From the NCBI RefSeq assembly GCF_002218045.2, contig NZ_AP018685.1:2108001-2172000 (forward strand): a DNA stretch of 64,000 nt, read 5' to 3'. This document shows positions 17,818 to 29,889 of this stretch, in pieces. The notes beneath the pieces are model-generated. The model made no database searches and was not told the origin of the DNA. It worked only from the letters and a program-made list of their open reading frames with translations. Source of the DNA: Vibrio rumoiensis (GTDB taxonomy: Bacteria; Pseudomonadota; Gammaproteobacteria; Enterobacterales; Vibrionaceae). The stretch's first letter is position 1; the number at the start of each line of letters is the position of its first letter. A program made the position numbers and the translations under genes.

Positions 17818-18729
17818 ATGTGGTTTAAGAATTGTTTAGTGTACCGTTTCAACCGTGAAATTAATTTCGATGTAGATAAACTCGAATCTCAGCTGTCGGA
17901 ATTTAAATTCACGCCTTGTGGCAGCCAAGATAAGCAAAAATTTGGTTGGACTAGTGTTATCAATAAACACTCTGATGTTTTAACTCACATTGCTGGTGAG
18001 CATATTCTGATCAAAGCAAAAAAAGAAGAAAAGCTACTACCGGCTTCCGTTATCAAAGACTCCTTACAAGATAAAATTGATCTACTGGAGCAACAAGAAG
18101 GCCGACCACTTAAGAAGAAAGAGAAAGATGATTTAAAAGATGAAATTTTAGTCGACTTATTACCACGTGCTTTTAGTCGTCATAACTTCACATCCATTTT
18201 AATCATGCCAAGCCTTGGCTTTATTGTGGTTGATTCTAGTAGCAGCAAAAAAGCAGAAGATGCTTTAGCCCTACTACGTAAAACCTTAGGTAGCCTTCCA
18301 GTTGTACCTGCGATTCCCGAAGTTGCAATAGAAACAAGCTTAACAGAATGGGTGAAAACTGGAGATTTGCCGCAAGGATTACAATTGTTAGATGAAGCGG
18401 AATTCCATTCCTTACAAGAAGAAGGTGGGATCATTCGTTGTAAGAAGCAAGAGCTGAGTGCTGAAGAAATTCAAAACCATATCGCGGCTGATAAAGTTGT
18501 AACAAAGCTGGCACTTGATTGGCAAGAACGCATTGAATTTGTACTCGCAGCCGATGCCAGTATTAAACGTCTAAAATTCAGTGATGAATTAAAAGATAGC
18601 AATGAAGATATTCCTCGTGAAGACCAAGCTCAACGCTTCGATGCGGATTTCGCATTAATGTGCGGTGAGTTTGATGCCTTTTTCCCACAAATGTTCGAAG
18701 CGTTAGGCGGATTACCGAAAAACGATTAA
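17818..18729 (+). CDS. rdgC: Recombination-associated protein RdgC
   Basis: A ring-shaped dimeric DNA-binding protein that modulates RecA filament formation. From the ATG at 17818 (MWFKNCLVYRFNREINFD) it is 303 residues, the same as E. coli RdgC, so I prefer this start over a GTG 15 bases upstream. Family segments include FGWTSVINKHSDVLTHIAG and LPRAFSRHNFTSILIM. It is a single gene with its own terminator. Confidence 0.95.
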   Translation: MWFKNCLVYRFNREINFDVDKLESQLSEFKFTPCGSQDKQKFGWTSVINKHSDVLTHIAGEHILIKAKKEEKLLPASVIKDSLQDKIDLLEQQEGRPLKKKEKDDLKDEILVDLLPRAFSRHNFTSILIMPSLGFIVVDSSSSKKAEDALALLRKTLGSLPVVPAIPEVAIETSLTEWVKTGDLPQGLQLLDEAEFHSLQEEGGIIRCKKQELSAEEIQNHIAADKVVTKLALDWQERIEFVLAADASIKRLKFSDELKDSNEDIPREDQAQRFDADFALMCGEFDAFFPQMFEALGGLPKND

Positions 18730-18752
18730 TCTGGCTTATCCCAACCGTAATT

Positions 18753-18788
18753 CAGGGCTTTGTTACCTTACAAAGCCCTGCTGTTTTT
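18753..18788 (+). terminator. Terminator of rdgC
   Basis: Perfect 11-bp hairpin CAGGGCTTTGT / ACAAAGCCCTG with a 6-nt loop, followed shortly by a run of seven T. Confidence 0.9.
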
Positions 18789-18912
18789 TTATTCCCTACT
18801 TCCCTTGTGCTTTTCTCGCTTTTCTTCTTAACTTGGCGTAAAATTCGCTCCCCTAATTTATACCGCTTGGTGGTATAAACCTGACCTGAAATCAGACCTA
18901 GAGAAATACATT

Positions 18913-20316
18913 ATGTTTAAACCAGAACTACTGTCTCCTGCTGGCAGCCTAAAAAATATGCGCTATGCATTCGCTTATGGTGCTGATGCTGTTTACGCAG
19001 GACAACCGCGTTACAGCCTGCGTGTACGTAACAATGAATTCAACCATGAAAACCTACAAATCGGTATCGATGAAGCACATGCTTTAGGTAAAAAATTGTA
19101 TGTGGTATGTAATATCCAGCCGCACAACTCAAAACTTAAAACCTTCATTCGAGATTTAAAACCAGTTGTAGAGATGGGCCCGGATGCATTAATTATGTCG
19201 GATCCAGGTTTAATCATGATGGTGCGTGAAGCTTTCCCTGATATGCCAATTCACTTATCCGTACAAGCGAATGCGGTTAACTGGGCAACAGTAAAGTTCT
19301 GGGCTTCGCAAGGTGTTGAGCGTGTAATCTTATCGCGTGAATTATCATTAGAAGAAATTGAAGAGATCCGCGAACAGTGCCCTGAGACTGAATTAGAAAT
19401 CTTCGTGCATGGCGCATTGTGCATGGCCTACTCTGGTCGCTGTTTATTATCGGGCTACATGAACAAGCGAGATCCTAACCAAGGTACTTGCACCAATGCT
19501 TGTCGTTGGGAATATAAGGTAGAAAAAGGCACCGAAAATGATGCCGGTCAGATCGTTGAACAATTCGATCCAAGCCAAGCGCAAGGTATTGAAGTTCAAG
19601 AGCAACGTCCTGAAAATACATTAGGTTTAGGTAAACCGACCGATGAAGTAGTGCTACTGTCTGAGTCGCATCGCCCAGAGGAAAAAATGGCGGCATTTGA
19701 AGATGAGCATGGTACTTACATCATGAACTCAAAAGATCTCCGTGCGATTCAGCATGTTGATCGTCTAACTAAAATGGGTGTTCATTCGTTAAAAATTGAA
19801 GGCCGAACGAAGTCTTTCTATTACTGCGCACGTACTGCACAAGTTTACCGTAAAGCGATTGATGATGCCGTAGCAGGTAAACCTTTCGATGAAAGCCTAA
19901 TGGGTACATTAGAAAGCCTGGCTCACCGTGGTTATACAGAAGGCTTCTTACGTCGCCATACTCATGATGCTTACCAAAACTATGATTACGGTTATTCTGT
20001 ATCTGATTCTCAACAATTTGTTGGTGAATTTACCGGTAAACGTCGTGGCCACTTATCGGAAGTTGAAGTAAAAAATAAATTCTTACTCGGTGATAGTTTG
20101 GAGCTAATGACACCAAACGGGAATATCAACTTCACACTAGAAGAAATGGAAAACCGCAAGTCAGAAAAGGTCGATGATGCCAAAGGTAACGGACACTTCG
20201 TATTTATCCCAGTACCAGAAGATCTCGATTTAAGTTTTGGTTTATTAATGCGTAACCTATCGCAAGGGCAAAATACACGTAATCCAGTTTCAGCAACCAC
20301 TGCAGAAGCAAAGTAA
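18913..20316 (+). CDS. trhP: tRNA hydroxylation protein P (U32 family, YegQ)
   Basis: A U32 peptidase-like protein that, by family knowledge, forms 5-hydroxyuridine at the wobble position of certain tRNAs, using prephenate and an iron-sulfur centre. It closely follows E. coli YegQ: MFKPELLSPAGSLKNMRYAF, the U32 signature IFVHGALCMAYSGRCLLSGY, and conserved cysteines including GTCTNACRWEY. The 467-residue length is slightly more than E. coli, mostly through a longer linker around residues 205-255. One base separates it from yfhL. The prephenate-using genes pheA and tyrA are also in the window. Confidence 0.92.
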   Translation: MFKPELLSPAGSLKNMRYAFAYGADAVYAGQPRYSLRVRNNEFNHENLQIGIDEAHALGKKLYVVCNIQPHNSKLKTFIRDLKPVVEMGPDALIMSDPGLIMMVREAFPDMPIHLSVQANAVNWATVKFWASQGVERVILSRELSLEEIEEIREQCPETELEIFVHGALCMAYSGRCLLSGYMNKRDPNQGTCTNACRWEYKVEKGTENDAGQIVEQFDPSQAQGIEVQEQRPENTLGLGKPTDEVVLLSESHRPEEKMAAFEDEHGTYIMNSKDLRAIQHVDRLTKMGVHSLKIEGRTKSFYYCARTAQVYRKAIDDAVAGKPFDESLMGTLESLAHRGYTEGFLRRHTHDAYQNYDYGYSVSDSQQFVGEFTGKRRGHLSEVEVKNKFLLGDSLELMTPNGNINFTLEEMENRKSEKVDDAKGNGHFVFIPVPEDLDLSFGLLMRNLSQGQNTRNPVSATTAEAK

Positions 20317-20317
20317 T

Positions 20318-20572
20318 ATGGCCTTATTAATTACAGACAAGTGCATCAATTGTGATATGTGTGACCCAGAATGCCCGAATGGCGCAATCAGCATGGGTGA
20401 TAACATTTATGAGATTGATCATAATTTATGCACTGAATGTAAAGGACATTACGATAAACCAACCTGTCAATCGGTATGCCCAATTAATAATTGCATCATT
20501 ACCGATCCTGAGCATATCGAAACGGAAGATGAGTTGTTAGAAAAATTTGTTGTTATCCAAAATTTGGCCTAA
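20318..20572 (+). CDS. yfhL: YfhL-type 2[4Fe-4S] ferredoxin
   Basis: A small (84-residue) ferredoxin with two cysteine clusters: CINCDMCDPECP near the N-terminus and CTECKGHYDKPTCQSVCP in the middle, fitting two 4Fe-4S clusters with the atypical second motif of YfhL/Allochromatium-type ferredoxins. In E. coli yfhL is not next to yegQ, so the adjacency here, with a one-base gap, supports a role as electron donor for TrhP or maturation of its cluster (inference). Confidence 0.93.
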   Translation: MALLITDKCINCDMCDPECPNGAISMGDNIYEIDHNLCTECKGHYDKPTCQSVCPINNCIITDPEHIETEDELLEKFVVIQNLA

Positions 20573-20616
20573 TAACTTTAACAAATCATCATATTCGAAA
20601 AAGATAAAGACAATAA

Positions 20617-20651
20617 AATGGCCTGTTGCAAACAGCATGCAACAGGCCATT
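20617..20651. terminator. Bidirectional terminator between yfhL and nfsA
   Basis: Perfect 14-bp hairpin AATGGCCTGTTGCA / TGCAACAGGCCATT with a 7-nt loop; modest A/T tracts lie on both sides. Confidence 0.85.
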
Positions 20652-20675
20652 TCTATTATGGATCCATTAACAGAC

Positions 20676-21398
20676 TTACTTTATCGCTAATCCTTTAGAG
20701 TTTAAGTAGTCACGGATGAATGGGCGTGATTCTTGACTTAATCGGCTGCTAATATGATCTGACCACGATCCTGATTTTTGATTGCTGCCGCGAGTTTGAT
20801 AGTAATGACTAGTTTCAGCGTCGTATTGTGCAATCGCCTGCTCAGATATAGGTTGATATTGGTCTTGATGTACCATCACTTGTTGAGGCAAACGCGGTTT
20901 AATCTGGGGATCTTGATCTGGGTGCCCTAAACACATGCCGAACATCACTGCGCAATATTTAGGAAGCCCTAAGAGCTCATCCACTTCTTTAGGAGCGTTA
21001 CGTAACCCGCCAATATAGACGCCACCTAACCCTAGAGACTCTGCGGCAAGTAGTGTGTTTTGCGCCATAATACCGGCATCAATAGCACCAATTAATGTCA
21101 GTTCAGTGAATTCAGGCCTCACCTCTGGTGATAATTGAAAATGGCGCTGATAGTCGATACAAAACACCAAAAATTCAGCTGCGGTTTCCACATACTTTTG
21201 TCCACCGGCAAGCTCCGCTAATGCAGCACGTTTAGAAGGCTCGGTCACTCGAATGATCGAGGTCGTTTGAAGAAAGCTTGATGATGATGCTGAAATGCCC
21301 GCAGATAAGATAGATTCTAATTGCTCAGAAGTAATAGGTTGCTCGGTAAACTTTCTAATTGAGCGGTGGTTTAGCATAGTTTCAATCGTTGCGTTCAT
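20676..21398 (-). CDS. nfsA: Oxygen-insensitive NADPH nitroreductase NfsA
   Basis: An FMN flavoprotein that reduces nitroaromatics and quinones with NADPH. The 240-residue sequence follows NfsA throughout: NHRSIRKFTEQPI (FMN phosphate site), SSSSFLQTTSIIRVT, AAESLGLGGVYIGGLRNAP, and the C-terminal TRGSNQKSGSWSDHI and SRPFIRDYLNSKG. It is a single gene convergent with yfhL. The real substrate in the cell is unknown. Confidence 0.93.
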   Translation of the reverse strand: MNATIETMLNHRSIRKFTEQPITSEQLESILSAGISASSSSFLQTTSIIRVTEPSKRAALAELAGGQKYVETAAEFLVFCIDYQRHFQLSPEVRPEFTELTLIGAIDAGIMAQNTLLAAESLGLGGVYIGGLRNAPKEVDELLGLPKYCAVMFGMCLGHPDQDPQIKPRLPQQVMVHQDQYQPISEQAIAQYDAETSHYYQTRGSNQKSGSWSDHISSRLSQESRPFIRDYLNSKGLAIK

Positions 21399-21578
21399 AA
21401 CTTTCTCCCTTAAAAACTTGCGTCAACTTTATCACAGTCTTTTTATTTACTTTCATTGATTATATGCAAATAGGATATGCATTTAAGTCATATTTAGAAG
21501 CTATAACAAGAGTCAAGATTTTAGAGTAGCAACACTTGCAACATTGTTAGTTTCACCTTTAATTAATAGCTATCAAAA

Positions 21579-21738
21579 TTTGGGTATTAGCGGAACACGT
21601 TGCTTGGAAGAACCTACAAATATAAAAAGTCCTCAGTATTTTTTCTGAGACTTCTAATATTGAAAGGGTGGAGAGGTTAGAGCTACTAACACGCGCTAGT
21701 TTGGTATTAACGGAATCCACTACTACAAGGAGACACAA
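21579..21738 (-). pseudogene. Decayed tandem copies of tRNA-Trp and its terminator
   Basis: Downstream of the intact tRNA-Trp (transcription sense) the segment 21623-21738 repeats the tRNA plus terminator: AAGGGTGGAGAG, CTAACACGCG and TTTGG align with the tRNA, and AAAAAGTCCTCAG with the terminator. The stems no longer pair and the anticodon region is changed. A still more eroded third piece (21579-21622, TTTGGGTATTAGCGGAAC) resembles the second. This looks like a former tandem array reduced to one working gene. No other gene is seen in 21399-21778. Confidence 0.7.
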
Positions 21739-21744
21739 TGTAAA

Positions 21745-21774
21745 AAAGGCCTCAGCATTTCTGCTAAGGCCTTT
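21745..21774 (-). terminator. Terminator of the rRNA operon
   Basis: Hairpin AAAGGCCTCAGCA / TGCTAAGGCCTTT (one mismatch, 4-nt loop), followed on the minus strand by TTTTTT. It lies 5 bp after the encoded CCA of tRNA-Trp. Confidence 0.85.
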
Positions 21775-21778
21775 AATA

Positions 21779-21855
<77 letters not shown>

Positions 21856-21925
21856 AAAACTTTGTTTATATTACTTTATATTGGCTAATAAAGTAAATTG
21901 TCTTTTTCTAAAAAACAAGAAAAAG

Positions 21926-22002
21926 TGGCGGAGTGGACGGGACTCGAACCCGCGACCCCCGGCGTGACAGGCCGGTATTCTAACCAACTGAACTACCACT
22001 CC
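21926..22002 (-). tRNA. tRNA-Asp (GTC anticodon)
   Basis: Minus strand starts GGAGTGGTAGTTCAG and ends CCACTCCGCCA. The anticodon stem is CCGGC / GCCGG with loop CTGTCAC, giving GTC. It lies between 5S rRNA and tRNA-Trp, as in some E. coli rrn operons. Confidence 0.97.
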
Positions 22003-22033
22003 GCAGTGTCTATTCAGTATGTTGCAATTTAAA

Positions 22034-22151
22034 GCCTGGCGATGTCCTACTCTCACATGGGGAAACCCCACACTACCATCGGCGCTACTTCGTTTCACTT
22101 CTGAGTTCGGCATGGAATCAGGTGGGTCCAAAGCGCTATGGTCGCCAAGCA
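22034..22151 (-). rRNA. rrf: 5S ribosomal RNA
   Basis: Minus strand TGCTTGGCGACCATAGCG through GGACATCGCCAGGC; the ends pair (TGCTTGGCGA with TCGCCAGGC). The internal CCGAACTCAGAAGTGAAACG is diagnostic. Ends may be off by one or two bases. Confidence 0.96.
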
Positions 22152-22272
22152 AATTCTTTTGTTAAAACATCCACTAGGATGATTTAACTTAATTCGGAAA
22201 GCTGTTTGTTCTCACACTCATTCAAGTATGTCTTATATCTATTCAGTCCAACCAAAACCCTTTAGGTGTTGT

Positions 22273-25158
<2,886 letters not shown>

Positions 25159-25386
25159 ATACAACCCAAAAGGGTCTTAATGTATGTTCAACTAAATAAG
25201 GTTTTAGTTTTTTGACAATTAAGAGGGTAATCTTAATTGTCGTTTGCCGGACTCAATAGAATCAATTGCAAGCAATTGATTTGAATACAAGACACTTGAA
25301 TGTGTGTTGTTGTGTTTATCACAAGGATAAACATTGAGAACTTTTATTAAGATAAACATTAAAATGTTTATCTAGTCAGCTTTCCA

Positions 25387-25402
25387 AATTGTTAAAGAGC
25401 AA
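25387..25402 (-). promoter_or_regulatory. boxA antitermination site in the 16S-23S spacer
   Basis: Minus strand TGCTCTTTAACAATTTGG just upstream of 23S, the classic boxA used by the Nus/SuhB antitermination complex. The rest of 25159-25507 is spacer that pairs with sequence flanking 23S; I see no gene in it. Confidence 0.85.
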
Positions 25403-25507
25403 AGAGTTTATTATTTTCAAACAAACCACTTTTTAAAGACTTTAGGCGACAAAGAATCCCATCCAAATCATTATTGGATGCGAAGCATCGTAAAAGTGTT
25501 TAAAGAG

Positions 25508-25583
25508 TGGTGGGCGATACCGGGCTCGAACCAGTGACCCCCTGCTTGTAAGGCAGGTGCTCTCCCAACTGAGCTAATCGCCC
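25508..25583 (-). tRNA. tRNA-Val (TAC anticodon)
   Basis: Minus strand starts GGGCGATTAGCTCAG and ends with an encoded ACCA. The anticodon stem is CCTGC / GCAGG with loop CTTACAA, giving TAC. Fourth spacer tRNA in transcription order. Confidence 0.97.
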
Positions 25584-25611
25584 ATAATATTTTAATTCCT
25601 TATGGAAGGAA

Positions 25612-25687
25612 TGGTGGAGCTATGCGGGATCGAACCGCAGACCTCCTGCGTGCAAGGCAGGCGCTCTCCCAGCTGAGCTATAGCCCC
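25612..25687 (-). tRNA. tRNA-Ala (TGC anticodon)
   Basis: Minus strand starts GGGGCTATAGCTCAG and ends CTCCACCA. The anticodon loop CTTGCAC between CCTGC and GCAGG gives TGC. Third spacer tRNA. Confidence 0.97.
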
Positions 25688-25714
25688 AAAATATTTTAAT
25701 TCCTATGGAAGGAA

Positions 25715-25790
25715 TGGTGGGTCGTGCAGGATTCGAACCTGCGACCAATTGATTAAAAGTCAACTGCTCTACCAACTGAGCTAACGACCC
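25715..25790 (-). tRNA. tRNA-Lys (TTT anticodon)
   Basis: Minus strand starts GGGTCGTTAGCTCAG and ends ACGACCCACCA. The anticodon loop CTTTTAA gives TTT. Second spacer tRNA. A near-identical short linker (about 27 nt, AATTCCT...GGAAGGAA) precedes and follows the Ala gene. Confidence 0.97.
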
Positions 25791-25791
25791 A

Positions 25792-25867
25792 TGGTATCCC
25801 GTAGGGGAGTCGAACCCCTGTTACCGCCGTGAAAGGGCGGTGTCCTAGGCCTCTAGACGAACGGGAC
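25792..25867 (-). tRNA. tRNA-Glu (TTC anticodon)
   Basis: Minus strand starts GTCCCGTTCGTCTAG and ends ACGGGATACCA. The anticodon stem is CCGCC / GGCGG with loop CTTTCAC, giving TTC. First spacer tRNA, only one base from tRNA-Lys. Confidence 0.97.
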
Positions 25868-25959
25868 ACGGACTATGAAAGCATTGGGATGCTTTCAAAC
25901 TCTTTTCTATATAAACCTAATCAATCTGTGTGGGTACTCATCAAAAATAATCTTTCGTA

Positions 25960-27499
<1,540 letters not shown>

Positions 27500-27704
27500 A
27501 AGATTTTGTGACTCAACGAATACTGACTTCAAACTACCTAAGTAATTTAAAGCTATTATCATTCCAACAGAATGATAATGAATTGACTGTGCCAATTATT
27601 AGTAAACTAATAACTGATTGGTCACTCAGTTCATTGAAATCATTTTGCTTCCTAAGAAGCTATATTGATTATCATCAACGAGTGCCCACACAGATTGATA
27701 GGTT

Positions 27705-27722
27705 TAAATTGTTAAAGAGCGT
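27705..27722 (-). promoter_or_regulatory. boxA in the 16S leader
   Basis: Minus strand CGCTCTTTAACAATTTA, matching the spacer boxA. The leader (27500-27760) contains no gene; it holds sequences expected to pair around 16S for RNase III processing. Confidence 0.85.
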
Positions 27723-27759
27723 TGTTCTTCGTGACTGCGTCTCGTTGAACAGGGCGGCC

Positions 27760-27787
27760 ATTCTAACGATTTGATTGAGAGTGTCAA
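27760..27787 (-). promoter_or_regulatory. rRNA operon promoter P2 (candidate)
   Basis: Minus strand TTGACA (-35) and TAGAAT (-10) with a 16-bp spacer, followed by a G+C-rich discriminator GGCCGCCC, as in stringently controlled rrn promoters. Confidence 0.75.
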
Positions 27788-27886
27788 ACACTTTTTCAAT
27801 TTAATTTCGTTAACCTTTTTGAGAAGGTCTGAACCGCTTGACTCGTTGCTGCAGCTAGGCTGCGTGCTCCGTGTCAGTGAGGTCGC

Positions 27887-27914
27887 ATTATAGAGAACCG
27901 ATTCTTATTGGCAA
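27887..27914 (-). promoter_or_regulatory. rRNA operon promoter P1
   Basis: Minus strand TTGCCA (-35), 16-bp spacer, TATAAT (-10), then GCGACCTC. Just upstream is an A/T-rich stretch (AAAAAAAGTTAAAAATAAA on the plus strand reading) that fits an UP element. It lies about 100 bp upstream of P2. Confidence 0.85.
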
Positions 27915-28041
27915 GCACTTTTCACAAAAAAAGTTAAAAATAAACGTCAAGTGTTCACTTTGCATTCAAACCTTTATTTATACATATTTACACCGGTTAA
28001 ACACACAGGTTTTCCACAGAAAAATGAAAAAATAGGGTGTT

Positions 28042-29394
28042 TTAGCCTCTCACTCTCGTGAGCAAATCTCGAAATGACGATTGTGCTTTCGCAATCAAGC
28101 TTTCTTTATCTACCAAACAAGCTTCATTTTGGTAAACCACATTGCCATTTATCATACTGAGTTTTATTTCGGCAGGTTCACCACATAAGATAGGCGCGTA
28201 TAAGGTCGAGTGACTTCCTTGATAACGAACTTGGTTTAAATCATAAAGTACGATATCCGCAGCAAAACCGACTTCTATTTTACCTATTTTATCCAAACCT
28301 AATATAGAAGCCCCGTTTTGAGTTCCCCATTCAAGCACTTTGTCTAATCGAGTACTTTCCGCTCCATTAGTTGCTCGGTGTATTAACCAAGTTAAATTCA
28401 ATTCCTGAAGCATTGAACCTGATTCAGACGATGCTGAGCCATCAACACCAATACTGATTGGCATCCCTGCTTTCTGCATTTCAATAATAGGGGCGATCCC
28501 ACTCCCCAAACGACAATTAGACGTTGGACAATGTGAAATTCCGGTTTTTGTTTCAGATAACGTATTGATATCCTGCTCACTAGCCTGGACTAAATGAGCA
28601 AACCAGACATCGCTACCAAGCCATTCGCACTCTGCCGCAAAATCAACGGCGCTTTTTCCGTACTTAGCAAGAGATTGTTGCTGATCAAATTCAACCTCTA
28701 ATAAATGGGAGTGCATTTTTAACTTATTTTCGCGGGCAAAACGAGAAAGTAACTTTAAGTCTTCGGCAGGGGATGAATGAATAAGACTTGTCGGCGCAAC
28801 CACAAGTTGCCTCATCGGCATATCGGTATTTTGGTGGTATTGACTATAACTATCATCAAGACGACGTAACATTAGATCTATAGATTCAGGTTCAATACCA
28901 GCTTTTGCAAGCCCTTTATGTGTTCCTTTGGTTGTCGCGCCACCTCGACAAAGCACCAAACGCATTCCCATATCTTCCGCGGCTTGCCATACCACAGCTT
29001 CTAATTCAGGTGAAGTCTTAGAGTGATATAGATAATGATGGTCTGCGCAAGTCGTGACACCTGAGCGAATCAAATCATAAAATCCAAGACATGCTGCGCT
29101 GTACATTATTTCAGGGGTAATTTTAGGCCAATATTGATAAGGCACACTAGCAAGCCAATCACCAAGGGATTGATTAAGCCCAGCCGGAATCCCTTTTAGA
29201 ATCGATTGAGCCAAATGATGATGGGTATTAACAAAACCGGGGTAAACCACACATTGACTAGCATCAATAAGCTGTTCACCTTTTTCTATCAATAGCTCAG
29301 AGCCAACCTCTGTAATGATCCCTGCTTCTATTCTTATATCCGTTGCTGCTTGCTCAGTTACTATTCCTTTTGCACCTTTAATTAGATATTTCAT
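28042..29394 (-). CDS. Amidohydrolase resembling 8-oxoguanine deaminase
   Basis: A metal-dependent hydrolase of the amidohydrolase superfamily, 450 residues, cytoplasmic. Metal ligands are visible in NTHHHL (residues 56-61), HSHLLEVEF, and GVDGSASSESGSM (catalytic Asp). ATADHHY-like TTCADHHYLYHS, HCPTSN and the final LCG segment match the 8-oxoguanine deaminase group as I recall it (for example Pseudomonas Pa0142), which converts 8-oxoguanine to urate. Guanine deaminase or an s-triazine hydrolase is the alternative. The ATG at 29394 follows GGTGGAG and is preferred to the GTG at 29400. It is preceded by a candidate xanthine/urate riboswitch and sigma-54 promoter. Confidence 0.8.
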   Translation of the reverse strand: MKYLIKGAKGIVTEQAATDIRIEAGIITEVGSELLIEKGEQLIDASQCVVYPGFVNTHHHLAQSILKGIPAGLNQSLGDWLASVPYQYWPKITPEIMYSAACLGFYDLIRSGVTTCADHHYLYHSKTSPELEAVVWQAAEDMGMRLVLCRGGATTKGTHKGLAKAGIEPESIDLMLRRLDDSYSQYHQNTDMPMRQLVVAPTSLIHSSPAEDLKLLSRFARENKLKMHSHLLEVEFDQQQSLAKYGKSAVDFAAECEWLGSDVWFAHLVQASEQDINTLSETKTGISHCPTSNCRLGSGIAPIIEMQKAGMPISIGVDGSASSESGSMLQELNLTWLIHRATNGAESTRLDKVLEWGTQNGASILGLDKIGKIEVGFAADIVLYDLNQVRYQGSHSTLYAPILCGEPAEIKLSMINGNVVYQNEACLVDKESLIAKAQSSFRDLLTRVRG

Positions 29395-29424
29395 GATCAC
29401 TCCACCAGCCTATTTCGACATGAT

Positions 29425-29468
29425 ATGAGCAATGTCCCAGTGCAAAGCACCTAACCGCTTCTACTCAT
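29425..29468 (-). promoter_or_regulatory. NMT1-motif (xanthine/urate) riboswitch, copy A
   Basis: The minus strand reads ATGAG (P1), TAGAAGCGGT, a hairpin GTGC-TTT-GCAC (P2), then GGGACATTG and CTCAT closing P1. The internal loop strands are identical to copies at 29768 and 33063 while both stems differ but stay paired. It ends about 30 nt upstream of the amidohydrolase start. TCATATCA just after P1 can pair with most of TGGAGTGA around the Shine-Dalgarno, a weaker version of the switch seen in copy C. Confidence 0.8.
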
Positions 29469-29493
29469 TATTAATAACATTCATACATGAGTA

Positions 29494-29510
29494 AGCAAGT
29501 AATAAGCCAA
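29494..29510 (-). promoter_or_regulatory. Candidate sigma-54 promoter for the amidohydrolase
   Basis: Minus strand TTTGGCTTATTACTTGCTT: GG and GC are separated by exactly 10 bases and TTGCT matches the -12 element (consensus TTGGCAC-N5-TTGCT). The predicted transcript would begin about 15 nt upstream of the riboswitch. Confidence 0.65.
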
Positions 29511-29570
29511 AAACATATCTTACAATCTCCCCTTTATACAGTGACTTGCAGTTCAACAATAAAAGTTACT

Positions 29571-29587
29571 TGCACCAAATAAATGCA
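29571..29587. promoter_or_regulatory. Candidate NtrC site between divergent sigma-54 promoters
   Basis: TGCACCAAATAAATGCA fits the NtrC palindrome (TGCACYA-N3-TRGTGCA) except in the right half-site centre. It lies about 75 bp upstream of the leftward -24/-12 element and 140 bp from the rightward one. A weaker GCACC...GCA sequence follows near 29610. No protein-coding frame is credible in 29469-29760. Confidence 0.45.
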
Positions 29588-29723
29588 TTATTGCCTTTAC
29601 GCACCTTTTCAACGCAACTAAATGCACCAAAGTTAAAACCTAAAAACCGCAGAGAATAAAAAAAGGCCTGTTAAATAAATGTTATTTCTAACAATAAATC
29701 TATTTATCGCTTTTTAGACCAAA

Positions 29724-29740
29724 TTGGCACAGCGTTTGCT
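29724..29740 (+). promoter_or_regulatory. Sigma-54 promoter for the ABC importer operon
   Basis: TTGGCACAGCGTTTGCT: TTGGCAC is a perfect -24 element, TTGCT a perfect -12 element, and GG-N10-GC spacing is exact. The riboswitch begins 28 nt downstream. Sigma-54 control implies an enhancer-binding activator and fits nitrogen scavenging. Confidence 0.8.
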
Positions 29741-29767
29741 CCATTCCCTATGCGTTACAACATAGCT

Positions 29768-29811
29768 GTGAGTAGAAGCGGTTAGATGAGAAACATCGGG
29801 ACATTGCTCAC
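29768..29811 (+). promoter_or_regulatory. NMT1-motif (xanthine/urate) riboswitch, copy B
   Basis: GTGAG (P1), TAGAAGCGGT, hairpin GATG-AGAAA-CATC (P2), GGGACATTG, CTCAC. It shares both conserved strands with copies A and C and has compensating changes in P1 and P2. It leads the NMT1/THI5-type ABC transporter, the gene family for which the motif was named. The start codon is about 78 nt further on, and I could not see a clear Shine-Dalgarno-sequestering strand here. Confidence 0.85.
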
Positions 29812-29889
29812 CATTACCAAAAATTACTAAAGCGCTATATGAATCATCATTCAAGCTATTTGGAATTATATTGAGTAAAGGAGAACCAA

